From Aquanectria penicillioides (taxonomy: Eukaryota; Ascomycota; Sordariomycetes; Hypocreales; Nectriaceae): a stretch of 64,000 nt of DNA. Below the pieces are notes generated by a model. The model was not told the DNA's origin, searched no databases, and saw only the letters and a list, made by a program, of their open reading frames with translations. A program made the position numbers and the translations under genes. This document shows, in pieces, positions 11,973 through 23,500 of the stretch; positions within the stretch are counted from its first letter, which is position 1; the number at the start of each line of letters is the position of its first letter. The stretch covers positions 868,001-932,000 of the forward strand of contig PYIU01000003.1 in NCBI GenBank assembly GCA_003415625.1, given 5' to 3'.

Positions 11973-12735
11973 ACGCAGCTCGATGGAGGGTCACTAATTG
12001 TTAACGACCCGAACGTTATTTAACTCAATATTTCGCAAGGAACCCCGAGCGAAGCCCGTACTCTTCGCAGACGGGTACGCCGCGGTTTGTCGTTCGTTGG
12101 CTGCCTCTAATCAGGCGTTCGCATAAATCGCTAAGCGAGGCAGAGTCAAGCGGCCGCTTCGACGGCCACCACGACCAACAAACCAAAGCAACGCGGCCAA
12201 GACCGCGCGGCGGGCGCTATTAATCCGCCCGAAACACCTTACCGCCTTCTCTCCCAATCATGGGATTCAGCCAACGCGCGCATTCTCGAAATGTAGTAGC
12301 GTTAGGCGATGTGGCGCAAAGACATGGCCGGCCTCCCGCATGATGTCCTGATGGCCATCGAGGCGGTTCGTCCGCAGCCCAAAAGGCGCAACTGGAATGA
12401 ACAGAAACGAACTAGTGGAGGTCAATGTGTAAAAATGGTACTGTAAATTGCTTGTTGATACCCTGTGAGGAGTGATTGGAGGCAACATCTGGTCGGCCTC
12501 CCGATGTTGGTTGGCGCATAGCGGTCAAGGAGGATACCTGATTGCAACGGTAGCGAAAGGCGCTTACAAGCCTGATGAAAAGCTTTTGTTCGGATTATAC
12601 ATAGCTATAATAATGAGAGATTTTCCCTCTTCAACCCGGCCAGCCTTCCTCTTTCAAACATATTCCCCTAACTTAGTTGTATCGACCTTCTTCACATACT
12701 TTGCTAAGCGCCGACTAGGCATTGAAGTATTCAAC
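11973..12735. other. Intergenic region
   Basis: About 760 bases between the Zn2Cys6 gene and the dynamin-like gene. I see no gene. The last 150 bases, with pyrimidine-rich stretches such as CTTTCAAACATATTCCCC, are likely promoter or leader. Confidence 0.55.
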
Positions 12736-15200
12736 ATGAACTCGGAGTCGTCTCACTCCAGCCGAAACCTTGGCAGTCGGGCTCTGCTCGACAAGTCAGA
12801 CAAGCTTCGTGAGCTTGGAATCGCGGACATGGTTCCGCTTCCACAGGTGAGCATCTTGACGGCACTCTATCCATTAACTACTATAAGTCACTAAGACCTC
12901 TCATAGATGGTGGTTGTGGGTGACCAAAGCGCTGGAAAGTCCAGTCTCCTCGATTCTCTCACGAGGGTCCAGTTCCCCCGTGCCGTTACCCTCTGTACTC
13001 GCTATGCCACCGAATTTATCTGCCGCCGTGACGAAACCAAGAGCATCTTCGTCTCTATCGTCCCGGCAGATAAAGACACAGACAGGGTGAAGGGTTTCAG
13101 ACGGCAGCTGGCAAGCGTAGAAGGCGCCGACTTTGGCAACATATTCGAAGAGGTGCGTTTATATATACATGTCACGCTTGGGATGTAGATTAGATGGCCT
13201 AATGTCTCTTGCTGTAGGCAGCCAAGTATATGGGTATTGATCCCAACCCCGATGAACCTGGCTCCGGTTCAGCTTTCAGCCGTGACGTCTTGAAGGTCGA
13301 GATTAGTGGCCCCGACGAAGATCACCTCACTATTATTGATGTCCCTGGAATGTTCGAAAACGAAACCCCAGGGGTGACGACCAAAGAAGACATTGAACTC
13401 GTCAAGGAGATGGTAAAGGGTTACATCCGGCAGACCCGCACCATCATCTTGGCCGTCGTTCCGTGCAACGGTGACATTGCCAACCAGAAGATTCTCACCT
13501 ACGCTAAGGAGGTAGATCCAGACGGCAGACGGACTCTTGGCGTCCTCACGAAGCCCGACTTGGCCGTTGAGAATGCCGTCAAAGACGTCATTGTCGACCT
13601 TGTTCAGGGCAAACGTCGCGACCTCCAGCTCGGCTATTGCGTGGTCAAGAACCGCGGCGCCGACGACAAGTCGTCCAGCCCGGAGGCCCGCGAGCGCCAG
13701 GAGCGGGACTTCTTCAACCACCGGCCATGGACGAAGCTTCCCGTCGACCGGGTTGGCATTCCCGCGCTGAAGAGTCGCATCCAGCAGCTCCTCATGGACC
13801 GCACCCGCAGCGAGTTCCCCAAGGTGCGAGCAGAGCTCATGGTGAAACTCAAGGAGAACAAGGAGATGCTCAGCGGCATGGGCGAGTCGCGCAGCACCAC
13901 GGAGCAGCAGAGGATGTTCATTGGCGACGTGGCCAAGAAGTTTTCCCGCATCAAGGACTTCGGCCTGGACGCGTACTACAACCGGGATCCCGTTTTTGAG
14001 AACAAGGACCTGAAGCTCATCACCCGCATCCGGGACATCAACGAGCGGTTCTCGAGCGTCCTCCACGAGAAGGGCCACACGAGAAAGTTCACGTCAGCTC
14101 GCGACTGTGTCGAGAAGGCGGAGGAGTCGGAAGATGAAGCATCACCTGCATCCGCTCAGGTAGATGAAGACGAGGACGATTATGACGAGGACGTTGAAGC
14201 AGATTCCTCCACTAAGGATTCCTTCGACTATTGTAGCAACGACAACATCGGACGAGGCGACTTGTACGATAGGAAGGCGACGTTCACCATCCCCTCTCTC
14301 GGGGAAGAGGAGCTGGATGGGATTCTAGCAGAGGCCTATCATTGCCCTATGCCTCTGGACGACGATATTCTCGAGCATATCGAGCACGAATATATAACCT
14401 CTCGAGGCGACGAGCTTGGCACTGTAAGACCTTACCCCTGAATCGCCCCCCCCCAACCCCTTTTTGTCATTCTGATCATATACTAACTTAGAGCGTTGCA
14501 GTTCAGCGGAGAAATGCTCCCGACCACTTTCAAGGAGCAGTCCAAGAAATGGCTGGAGATGGCTCGCGCCCACGTGTCCAACGCCATCCTGGTGGTCCAC
14601 CACTTCATCCGCAAGGTGCTCGAGTCCTGCTGCCCCGACGCCAGCGTCCGCGGCGAGCTGTGGACGTTCCTCCTCGACGGCCTCCTGAAGCGCTACCAGC
14701 ATGCCATGGACCACACCGAGTTCCTCCTCGACGTCGAGTTCCGCGGCAAGTCCACCACGTACAACCCGGCATTCTGGGCCGCGCTCGAGAACATCGAGGG
14801 CGTCCGGCGCCACGCCATCAAGGAGCAGGCCGAGCAGAAGCTCCGGCGCAGCTCGTCGTCCAGCAGCTGGCGCATCGTCAGGGAGATCCTCGACGTCGCG
14901 CTCGGCGGCGGCCAACCCGTCAAGGAGACGCGGCAGCGCATCCACGACGTGCTCGAGTCGTACTACGGCATCGCGCGGAGCCGCTTCGTCGACGTCCTGT
15001 GCCAGCAGGTCGTGCACCACTTCCTCCTGCACGCGGCCGACAGCCCGCTGACGGTGCTGTCCGACACCGAGGTGCTCAAGATGACGGACGAGCAGCTCGA
15101 GACCATTGCCGGCGAGGACATGGTCTCCCGGGCCCGCCGCGAGAAGCTCACGCGTGAAATCAGCGATGTGAACAAGGCGCTGGAGATTCTACGCGGGTAG
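12736..15200 (+). CDS. Dynamin-like large GTPase
   Basis: Four exons (12736-12846, 12907-13152, 13218-14423, 14502-15200), each a multiple of three, encode 753 residues. The third intron has a TACTAAC branch point. The GTPase domain shows the P-loop GDQSAGKSS at 42-50, the switch motif DVPG at 160-163 and TKPD at 230-233. A middle/stalk domain follows, interrupted near residues 440-480 by an acidic insertion (VDEDEDDYDEDVEAD). The C-terminal 85 residues form a GTPase effector domain ending in REISDVNKALEILRG. There is no PH or proline-rich domain, so this is the Mx-like or fungal dynamin-related subgroup rather than classical dynamin. Such proteins are often multicopy and variable in filamentous fungi; roles in membrane remodelling or defence are proposed for relatives, and nothing here fixes a role. 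Confidence 0.92.
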
Positions 15201-15878
15201 ATGTACGGAGGACCGGACCGTCGACTATTGCTTGTAGCTAACGAGCATTCATTTAATTTCAGCTGTCAAGTTTTGGAAGTCAAGGAGATAAAATGTTGAG
15301 AAGTTGGATAGACCTACTACTGCACTGCACGTTCGCTTTGTTTTATGTTGGAGATGATTGCTTTGGCTAGTTTTGATACCAATGACTTTTTACATGAACT
15401 TGTTCTTATACAAGTTATGACATGAACATGACGAAACTTATCCTTCCTTGTCTTCGGTTTCCTTTAAAACATAGATTTATTGATCAAATTCGGCGCGATC
15501 TTACGAAGGATCTCACATTTCACACACCATCACTCCTGTCAACTTTGAAAATTTTTTGGCACTCTTGATAATGCTTTGGAGAGGCCATCGTCTCGTTTTT
15601 GTCATTTCATCTGTACTCATACACGTACAAATCTCTTGTGATCCACCCTTCGTTGATTCTTCAAAATCAAGGCCAGTTTGTCGACCTATGCTGTGTTGGC
15701 CCATTGTTCTATGTGCCACCCAAAAATGCAAATCTAAAAGGTATCATCGTCTAAAAACACAAAGTATGTCCCAATTCCGAATCAAACGCCAAAAATGTAG
15801 AGCAGAAATTTCAACGCCACTTGTGGCAAAGCCAAATATCGAAGGGAGTTGATGGTTGCGGGAACTGGTGGCTCCATA
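15201..15878. other. Convergent intergenic region
   Basis: About 680 bases between two converging genes, AT-richer than its surroundings. It should contain both 3' ends. No gene seen. Confidence 0.6.
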
Positions 15879-18345
15879 TCACTTGGATAGCAGCGAACCG
15901 ACGTCTTGGAGCTGAACGGAATTCAACAAGGGAGGGGGGCCTCCCCTGTCAATCCTGCCCCAGCCTGCTCCCCAGCTCGGCAGTGGCTGCGGGGGGCCTT
16001 CGTTGAACGGGCCTGATCGGAAGATCTCGTCCTCGGTGGTCGCGGAGCTTCGCGTGCTCATGGCGATCTCGTTGGTTCCCGAGCTGCTTGACTTGGCCTT
16101 GTGGCGCTTGCGCCAAAAACGAGTCCTCCTCAAACGCGAGTTTTCAGCCATGATTTCGGGTGAGGTCATGATTCCTACACGGTCCGCCTTGCGGTTCTTG
16201 TGGAACCCGGCTCCTGATCTGGGATAAGAAAACCCTGCTGGCCGTCCACCCCGGAATGGATTCCACCCTCGCATCTTGGGGGATCCGAGACTGATGCTGC
16301 CGTTGCAACCGGCGTTGTAACTGGTTCGTGGCTCACCCGAAAGCTCTTCGAGGGTCATGCCCTTAGTCTCTGGGATGAGCAAGGAGACCAGAGTGCCGAA
16401 GAGCATGAAGAGAGCAAAAAGCTGAAGGAGGCGGTTGATACTCGGAGAGCATTCAAGACCCTGGCATCCTGGAGTTTTGCCATGTCGGATCAAAGGAATA
16501 CTGACGCCTTGGGCAATGATGGCTCCAATTTTGCCCATGGCGGCAGACAGACCGTGGCCGGTTGAGCGGTATCGTGTTGGGAAGCATTCGCCGGGTACAA
16601 TGAATGTCGTGGTGTTGGGGCCGGCGTTGAAGAGAAATTGGCCAATAATGTACAGAGCAAGCATGGCACCTTCACTGAGATGTTTGTAGGCAAACCCGAG
16701 AATGCAAAAGACAACGGTCAGAAGTACAAAACCAATCACCTGGAGCGGTTTTCGTCCAATGGTATCGATGGTGAAGACGGCGAACCAATATCCGGGTATG
16801 GATCCCGCACAGGTCAAGATGATCATACCGACTGCTTGGTTATGAAGCTTGTCGTAGATGTTGCTTCCGGTGCCGTATCCAATCGCTTGGAGAACAATAG
16901 TGTTGTTGAGGCCGAGGCCATAAAACGCCAGGTCCTATTCCACAGTTAGAATCTGTTGATGAGAGGCACTAAGCCCAAGGAACCCACCAAAAAGAACCAT
17001 GAAAGAGTAGTGCCAAGGAGCATCTTGAAATTGGACCACTGGCGGAAGAAAGCGATGAGGTCAGCCCAAGAGGCATGAGGAATATTCAGCGTCCGTCCAG
17101 CGATACGCTTGCTTCGTTCCTGCTGAATCACATCGACGGTGCCCTTGGTCTTGCTTGAAACGTAAGCTTTGATGTCGGCATCTGCCTTCTCGACGTCATG
17201 TTCAATGTCGAAAGTGTATCGGGGTGTTTCGGGGATGGTGATTCGGTAATAGAGGGCCACGCAAGCGGGAGCGGCGCCGACTCCGACGATGATGCGCCAC
17301 GCTCGATCGGCAGCCAGGCGGCACTCGTCACCACAGGCACTTTCATTAGCCGCCTGCATATACGACTCTTTGAAGCCGACGGTAGTAACGAGGGCCACAA
17401 TCGCGCACACTAACTGGCCGAAGCCTTGCATCGAGAAAACGGCTGCCACCATCGCGCCACGCCACCTAGTGGGAGCGAACCTAGCCCATCCGAGTCAGCC
17501 GGCGTCCAGATCTCGATCAAGCTTCGCACGGCAAGCCACAAAACTCCATCGGCTAATGCCTAACAACTTACTCAGAAGTAATAACTGAAGAGAGCGGGTA
17601 GTCCCCTCCAATACCAATGCCCTGTAACAAGTCAGTACCAAGACAGTCGCTCACAAAATTGGAACAGGGTTCATACCATCAGGACCCGCCAGAAAATCAG
17701 CAGTCCGGTTGAGCCCATGGAAGGGCTGGAGGAAACCAGTGCGCAACTAAGGGTGGCTAGGATGATGATGGCAAGCTCAACACCATACATACGGCGGCGT
17801 CCAAAGGCACTAGTTTCCAAAGATTAGAATAAAAGTGTCACGCGAGAATGAGCCATTTCGATGATGCTTACTCGGCAAGTCGACCAAAGAGAAGCATACC
17901 GACAACGATTCCTGCGCTTGTCGAAGCCTTCAAAGCCTGATTGACAGGGTCAGGTAAATAGCCATTGTTGCCGCCAAAGCCGTTTCGGTTGTCCTTGTCC
18001 CCCCAGAAGACTACACCGAGCAGGGTGACGACAAGGTTGATGGCAAAGATGTCATAGGAGTCGAGGAAGAAGCCTACGCCGGCAACTAGCACGGCTCGTA
18101 CATCTGTATGGTTTGTTAGCATACATGGATGTCACCAAGGCCGAATATGAGTATCACGTACGGTATAGGCCAAAGGGGACCTTGTCGATTTCGGACAAGG
18201 CCAGGCGGCGGCGGAGGTTGGGGTCTGAGATGTGAGAATAGTCGTTCCAAAAATTGTGAAAGGCATTGTTGCCGCCATAGGTGCGGTGGTCGTCGTTGTA
18301 CCCGCTTGCTGGCGGCGGCAGCATTTCGTCGTCTAGAGCAGGCAT
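15879..18345 (-). CDS. pho84: Inorganic phosphate:H+ symporter, PHO84 family
   Basis: Six exons on the minus strand (18345-18162, 18103-17872, 17809-17677, 17621-17572, 17480-16988, 16934-15879) sum to 715 codons plus stop. Family signatures are present: NAFHNFWNDYSHISDPNLRRRLAL at the N-terminus (residues about 26-50), GFFLDSYDIFAINLV in TM1, a GR-rich loop DAFGRRRMYGVEL, GIGIGGDYPLSSV, PETPRY before the central loop, and WFFLDLAFYGLGLNN opening the second half. Twelve membrane spans are expected at the plasma membrane, importing phosphate with protons. The tail after IPETKGMTLEELSGE (about residue 566) is some 150 residues, basic and Ser-rich, longer than in usual PHO84 proteins. Its last 35 residues may be a frame artefact at a six-G run (15991-15996). 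Homologues are induced by phosphate starvation. Confidence 0.93.
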
Positions 18346-19243
18346 GTTGGAGGTTTTATGGGAAGCGGGGAGCGTGGGAAGAGAGTCTCGTAGGCGACGA
18401 CATGGGTTGACGGGTTGGGCAGGGCGATGCCGTCGTCAAGATTGTGATTGAGAACCCGGAGGATGATGTTTAGGCTGCGCGCACCGAAGACATGAATGTG
18501 AGCGCTTGAGGAGGAGGCGTTGCAGTAAGATGCCAAAACCGGGCAGGCCGTAGTGTCGCGGAGGCAGAAGATCACCGGCTGCCTAAAGAGGATGAAGGCC
18601 GGGGGCTTAGCTCCGTGGGTTTTTTTTCTTTCCTGGCAGAGCAAGTTCGAGGTGCGAGAAAGCAACAGCAATAGCGGCAGGCCGAAGGCGGTTATTTGGC
18701 AACTGAGAGAGGGCCTAGGAGCAGCGGGTGCGACTATCCAGCAGGGTTATCGGGGCGATTTGAAATCTGGGTTGACGACCGGGGAATGGCAGGGCGGATA
18801 TGTTGCGATGGGTCAAGAGGAGGAAGCGGAGGCGATCGATACACGGTCGTCAGTCGTCTTTGTCGTCGGGTAAAGGCGTAGGCATGCGTCGAGTCCAGAA
18901 GGGCGTGGCCAGCAAGGTTGCGCTGGAGTTGTGACGAAGATGGAGGGTGGGAGCGGCGTGGGTTTTGTTCTTGGAGAGCAGTGGGAGGAGAATAAGCCTG
19001 GGCCTGGGGATAAAGCAGAAGAACTGGGAGGGGGAGTGTACAAGGGCTGGTGCAGGACCCATGCAATCAGCGGTAGCCGCAGAACTCGGCAAGTTTATGG
19101 GGGGTGTACAGGCAGGAAAGGGTTGTCGGGGGGAGGGGTGTGTGGGGAGGGAGAATCAAGAGCTGCTATTCTGCAGCCTCCAACGCCCCAGGGCAAACAA
19201 CGCCTTAGACTAACAAAGACGACCAGCAAAGACAATGGGCGCT

Positions 19244-19277
19244 GGAGGAGGAGGAGGAGGAGGAGGAGGAGGAGGAG
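19244..19277. repeat. GGA microsatellite
   Basis: About eleven GGA units on the plus strand, upstream of the phosphate transporter. On the transporter's sense strand this is a CCT/TCC pyrimidine tract. Confidence 0.9.
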
Positions 19278-19922
19278 CAACAGGAGCGACGAGATGGAGT
19301 GAGTGGATGGCGGATGGATTGAATGGGGGAGCATGGGGGGGGGATCACAGAGGCTAGTCCCGCTGGGTCAGGCCCTGTCCCTGTCGGTGCGAGGGTGTGA
19401 GGGTGCGTGGGTGCAGGCTGTTTTAGAAGGTGGAGATGGGTTGAGGGCCTCACTGGCCGGGGGCTGGTGAAGGGATCCAGTCGGAGCCACTGGAAGCCGA
19501 CGAAGAAGCCCACTAGAAGGAACCCACCTCCTGCATTGAGCGTAGCCGCAACAGGGATCTGCAACGGGTACTTGGGTACCTAGCCGAGTATCTCCAACGT
19601 GGTCAAGATGGTCCAGGTGGCCCAGGTAGGAAGTCCGCCCAGCCAGCCAGCCAGCATGGTGCAGCCCAGCACCGCAAACGCGCCACGGAGCGAGATACCA
19701 GTGCAATATCATGTAGAGCAGCATATGTACCTGCTGTTGCGTATCCAGCCAGGCCGGGCACTGCACTGGTCTTGGCTACGCCCAGGGCCTCTGTAGTTAT
19801 GGCGTGTGCTTGTGCTGTGGCCGGAGCCTGTCATACTGGCCCAGTTGCTTGTGCTTGTGCTTGCTCTTTGTTACCCATTACCTACCAGTGCTACCACCGT
19901 ACCTACCACCCGCCTTTTCTTT

Positions 19923-19960
19923 CCCCCCTCCCCCCTCCCTTCTCCCTTCTCCCTTCTCCC
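19923..19960 (-). other. G-quadruplex-prone tract
   Basis: On the minus strand there are six runs of three to six G separated by loops of one to four bases (plus-strand C runs at 19923-28, 19930-35, 19937-39, 19944-46, 19951-53, 19958-60). This satisfies the usual G-quadruplex pattern and is also a homopurine-homopyrimidine tract. It lies about 1.6 kb upstream of the transporter start, on its sense strand. Confidence 0.7.
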
Positions 19961-20517
19961 TTCGTCTCGCCCCTCTCCTCGGTCCTCTAAAATAGAAAGC
20001 ATCGGTACCTAATGGACCTAACGGAGGGGACGCCCTAATTACCAGTTATGCTCCGTGCACCAATCGCCGCTTGTGATGGCGACCTCAGTCACATATGCTC
20101 ACATACGAACACACAAGCACTTTTGTTCAATGGCACACTACACGGCCCAGCATAACCAGCATCATGGTATTCTCAGCGACTCTCAAACGTCTCAACTTCA
20201 AGCCCCGTTCACGCCCACCGGAAGCTTCCACCACCGAGACTTCCACTGGCTCACTGGGCCGGGGGGGGGGAAACCTTTGTGGAGCCAAGCTTCTGACGCC
20301 AACAGGTGTGTGGGTGGTGTCGAGAGAGACCAAGCCGACCTGAAAGACACCCCGCTAACTGGCTGGGCGAATGTGTTCGTCCGAGCAATGTCTTTTTTTT
20401 TTTGCTTGCTTCGTCTCCCTGTTTTTCGAGCCATTTCCACCCATCCTGATTGGTAAAACGATGGACTTTGAATTACAAAAGCGACGGCCACAAGACACAA
20501 ACAAACACACTCTCTCT

Positions 20518-20574
20518 TGTCCCTCTCTCACGCCCTCTCTTACGCCCTCTCCTACGCCCTCTCTCACGCACTCG
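20518..20574. repeat. 12-bp minisatellite
   Basis: The unit ACGCCCTCTCTT is repeated in near-perfect form at 20530, 20542 and 20554, with degenerate copies on both sides. Differences are single C/T changes. Confidence 0.8.
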
Positions 20575-23500
20575 TCGTCGCGGACGAAACCAGATCTTGC
20601 CTGCTTACTTTCTGCACAATAGCACATACAGCACAGCACACGTGCATCCATATTCGTCATCACATCCCTGGCCATGACGAGACGATCCTGTCAGCGTAGG
20701 GCGCGCAAAGTCCCAGACCTACACATGTGCATGTGGCAGGCATGTGCACTGGCGCTGCCCAATGAGCCAGGCCCCCTCCCTTGGCGACGTTACACCGAAG
20801 TCCTCTGTACCGATTCGGCATTCTGCAGTGAAGAAAACTAAGAAGATTGAGCCCCCGATCCCCTGTCGAAACTTGTCGCCACTCCCACCCCGGGACGCTG
20901 GCTAGTGGCTCTACAGTTGCCTAGTGGCTCGCCTCACCCACTAACACTGGCTGTAGGTACCTACATATCCGTACCCGTTTGGTTTCTCTGGGTCCAGGCT
21001 GCCTCCATAATTTTACATGTTTTTTTTTTTTCCTTCTGGAAGCTCAACAGAAGCGTTGGGCAAGATTCGCCTCGACTTCCACCTAAGCTTCCATGCATCA
21101 TGAATCTGAAATTGAATTTCCAAGCACATGGTCCGCGTCGCACATGTCGCCACCGCAAATCCAACGACTATCGAAATGCTAGCTTTCCCTGCATCGCCTA
21201 GGCGATCGTCTGCTTTGCATGCAAACACAACCACAGGCTACCGAGAGTGGTTTGAAAACACAAAAAATCAAAGACATCCAAGCATCCTCCCACCCACCAC
21301 TAAGTTGCTAGCTGCCTATGGCTTGAAGTGTAAGAACTGACCAGCATCAATTCCTGCACGTTAACCGCCAATCGTGGCCACACTCTCACGCCTTGTTCCT
21401 GACTGCCGACCTAGCAATACTCTCGCATCACTTTTCTGCACCTTGACAAATTCTCTGAATATACCCCCATTCGACTCTCTTGCAAATCTCTCTCCCCCAC
21501 TTCGTTCCCCATCACCGAGCTCCTCAACAGGCAGTGCTCCCAAAATGAGTTCCGGTACCTGTGCAGTACTTGGCGGCGGATTGCTATTAGTGCCGCATCC
21601 CAACACCCAAGCAGGTCCAAAACCATTTATTACGTACAACCAACGGCGCAATGTGGGAATTCTCATCGTTTCGTACGTAAACAAATTTATCGTCATGCCA
21701 CTAATACCCGAGTCTATCACCTCATTATTGCCTCCTGCCGTTACCTTCTTGACACACGTCTAACGTCGATGGATACCGTCGGGCCCCCGATCGCGGGCGG
21801 ATAGCAGATGACGGATGGCGTGTGTCGGATCGACTCTCCGGAACGATCCAACATGCCCTCGTACAGACGACTTGCCTCTCCGTCTCGATCTTCGACAAGC
21901 CTCATCCTGGCCGGCTGGATCGTGCCAGCCTGGTCGCGTCTCTCACGGACCCATCACACTACCGTACCTACTCGACAGCACTGTTTCCTAGCTACCTCCG
22001 TACCATGGTCCTTGTTCGCGTCGTCTGCAATGGAGTAGCTGCGCCATGGCTCGGTGAAACACCCCTAGTTCGTACCAGTGGCGTCCCCAACTCAATCAAA
22101 CATCTTGACACAATGCCCACCGATTTCGCCTGGGGCCTGGCCTGAGCTCTGTCTGCCAAGATCCATTGAATTGCAAAATTGGATCCACTGACTCTGGCCT
22201 TCTACGCGGCTTCTAGCCCCTCCCCTTGAGCGAGACCACGTTGGCATGGTTCAGAGGGCTAACCTGGCGACAGCCATCTTGGCATCGCCAGAGCTGACCC
22301 CTTGCCAGCGGAGGAGGTAGGTGGAACTATCATCAATCCGTATTCCATGTTGGATGTATCTGTACGGAGTAGGGCGCGCTCTCCCCCCCCCCCGCTCTCT
22401 CTGCCTCCTCTCCCTCTGCCTATACTCCATATGAGTGTGCACGCAGGTGACGAGACAAGACTCACCGCGATCTGATACCGCAACTCATTAATTACCTCCT
22501 GTCGTGCCCCCAATTCCACCTACACGTGCTCGCAACATCCCACTACCCTGTCGACAGCCGCTTGGACACCGGCGACAAGGGCTTAAAACCATAGCCTCGG
22601 GAGACAGCCCGACCGAGTGACAAGCTCCGACAAGCATCTCCCTCGCCCCTGCGTGGAATGCCTTCTTTGTGGCTAACCTTCGATTGTGTCGCTTCTCAAT
22701 GTCTCAGCCAGCAGCGCTCTTGGGGGACGGTTTCGGGGACGTTCTCGGACTCACAGCGGAAGCCCTCCCAAACACAGCCAATCGGTCCTCCACGTGTGCG
22801 CCCCTGGCTTGGATCCTCTTCCCCACACCTAAACTCGATTCTCCAAGCCATTGCACATCAGGCTGGACTTCCTACCTAACTACGTACATGGGACAAGCGC
22901 ACGAGTGCAACATCTTACATAGCCTAGTACCAACCATACCTACCGTACCTACCGCACCTACGGATGGATGGATACCTGCCTTACCTCTTGATATAGCACG
23001 CCCGACGTTTTACGGGTCAATAGCTACCCGCTCTCTGCATGAACCAGCCAAGCTGCTGCCACTCGGCTGGCATCGTCAATGCCTCCCAAGAGCCTCTCGT
23101 CCACTCAACAGCCAATGCCGCCCATCCAGTGCCGTCTAAATGGCGCGGTCACAGCAGCGGCATCGCGACATCAAGTCACAGATTGATTGCTCCTGAGGAT
23201 CGCTCCCCTTGGACGGCCCCAACGCCGAGAAGCCTCTCAAACCACCTTGGATTTCGGGTAGTGGCCAATGGCGTGGGCCCGAGCCTCTTCAGGAGCGCGT
23301 TGCATTGCGCTATGGGTCGGTCATCCCGTAATGTTGAATTCGGCCCCAGGGCTGTTTCGCCGTTGCTGACGGAGACCCGTCAAACCACCCCGGCGGGATT
23401 GAGACGGGCCATTGCCTTCAGCAGCCAAGTTCTCGTACCCAGTAAATCCATCGAGTTGAGCCACTGCCCGCACGTGGATGCGGTCGCCGCTCTTCACCAT

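Noticed and set aside
9379..18345. Possible biosynthetic gene cluster around the Zn2Cys6 factor
   Set aside because: No synthase, cyclase, P450 or tailoring enzyme nearby; neighbours are a GTPase and a phosphate transporter.
19596..19601. CACGTT on the minus strand as a possible Pho4/NUC-1 site for the transporter
   Set aside because: A six-base match 1.25 kb upstream is expected by chance; no clustered CACGTG near the start.
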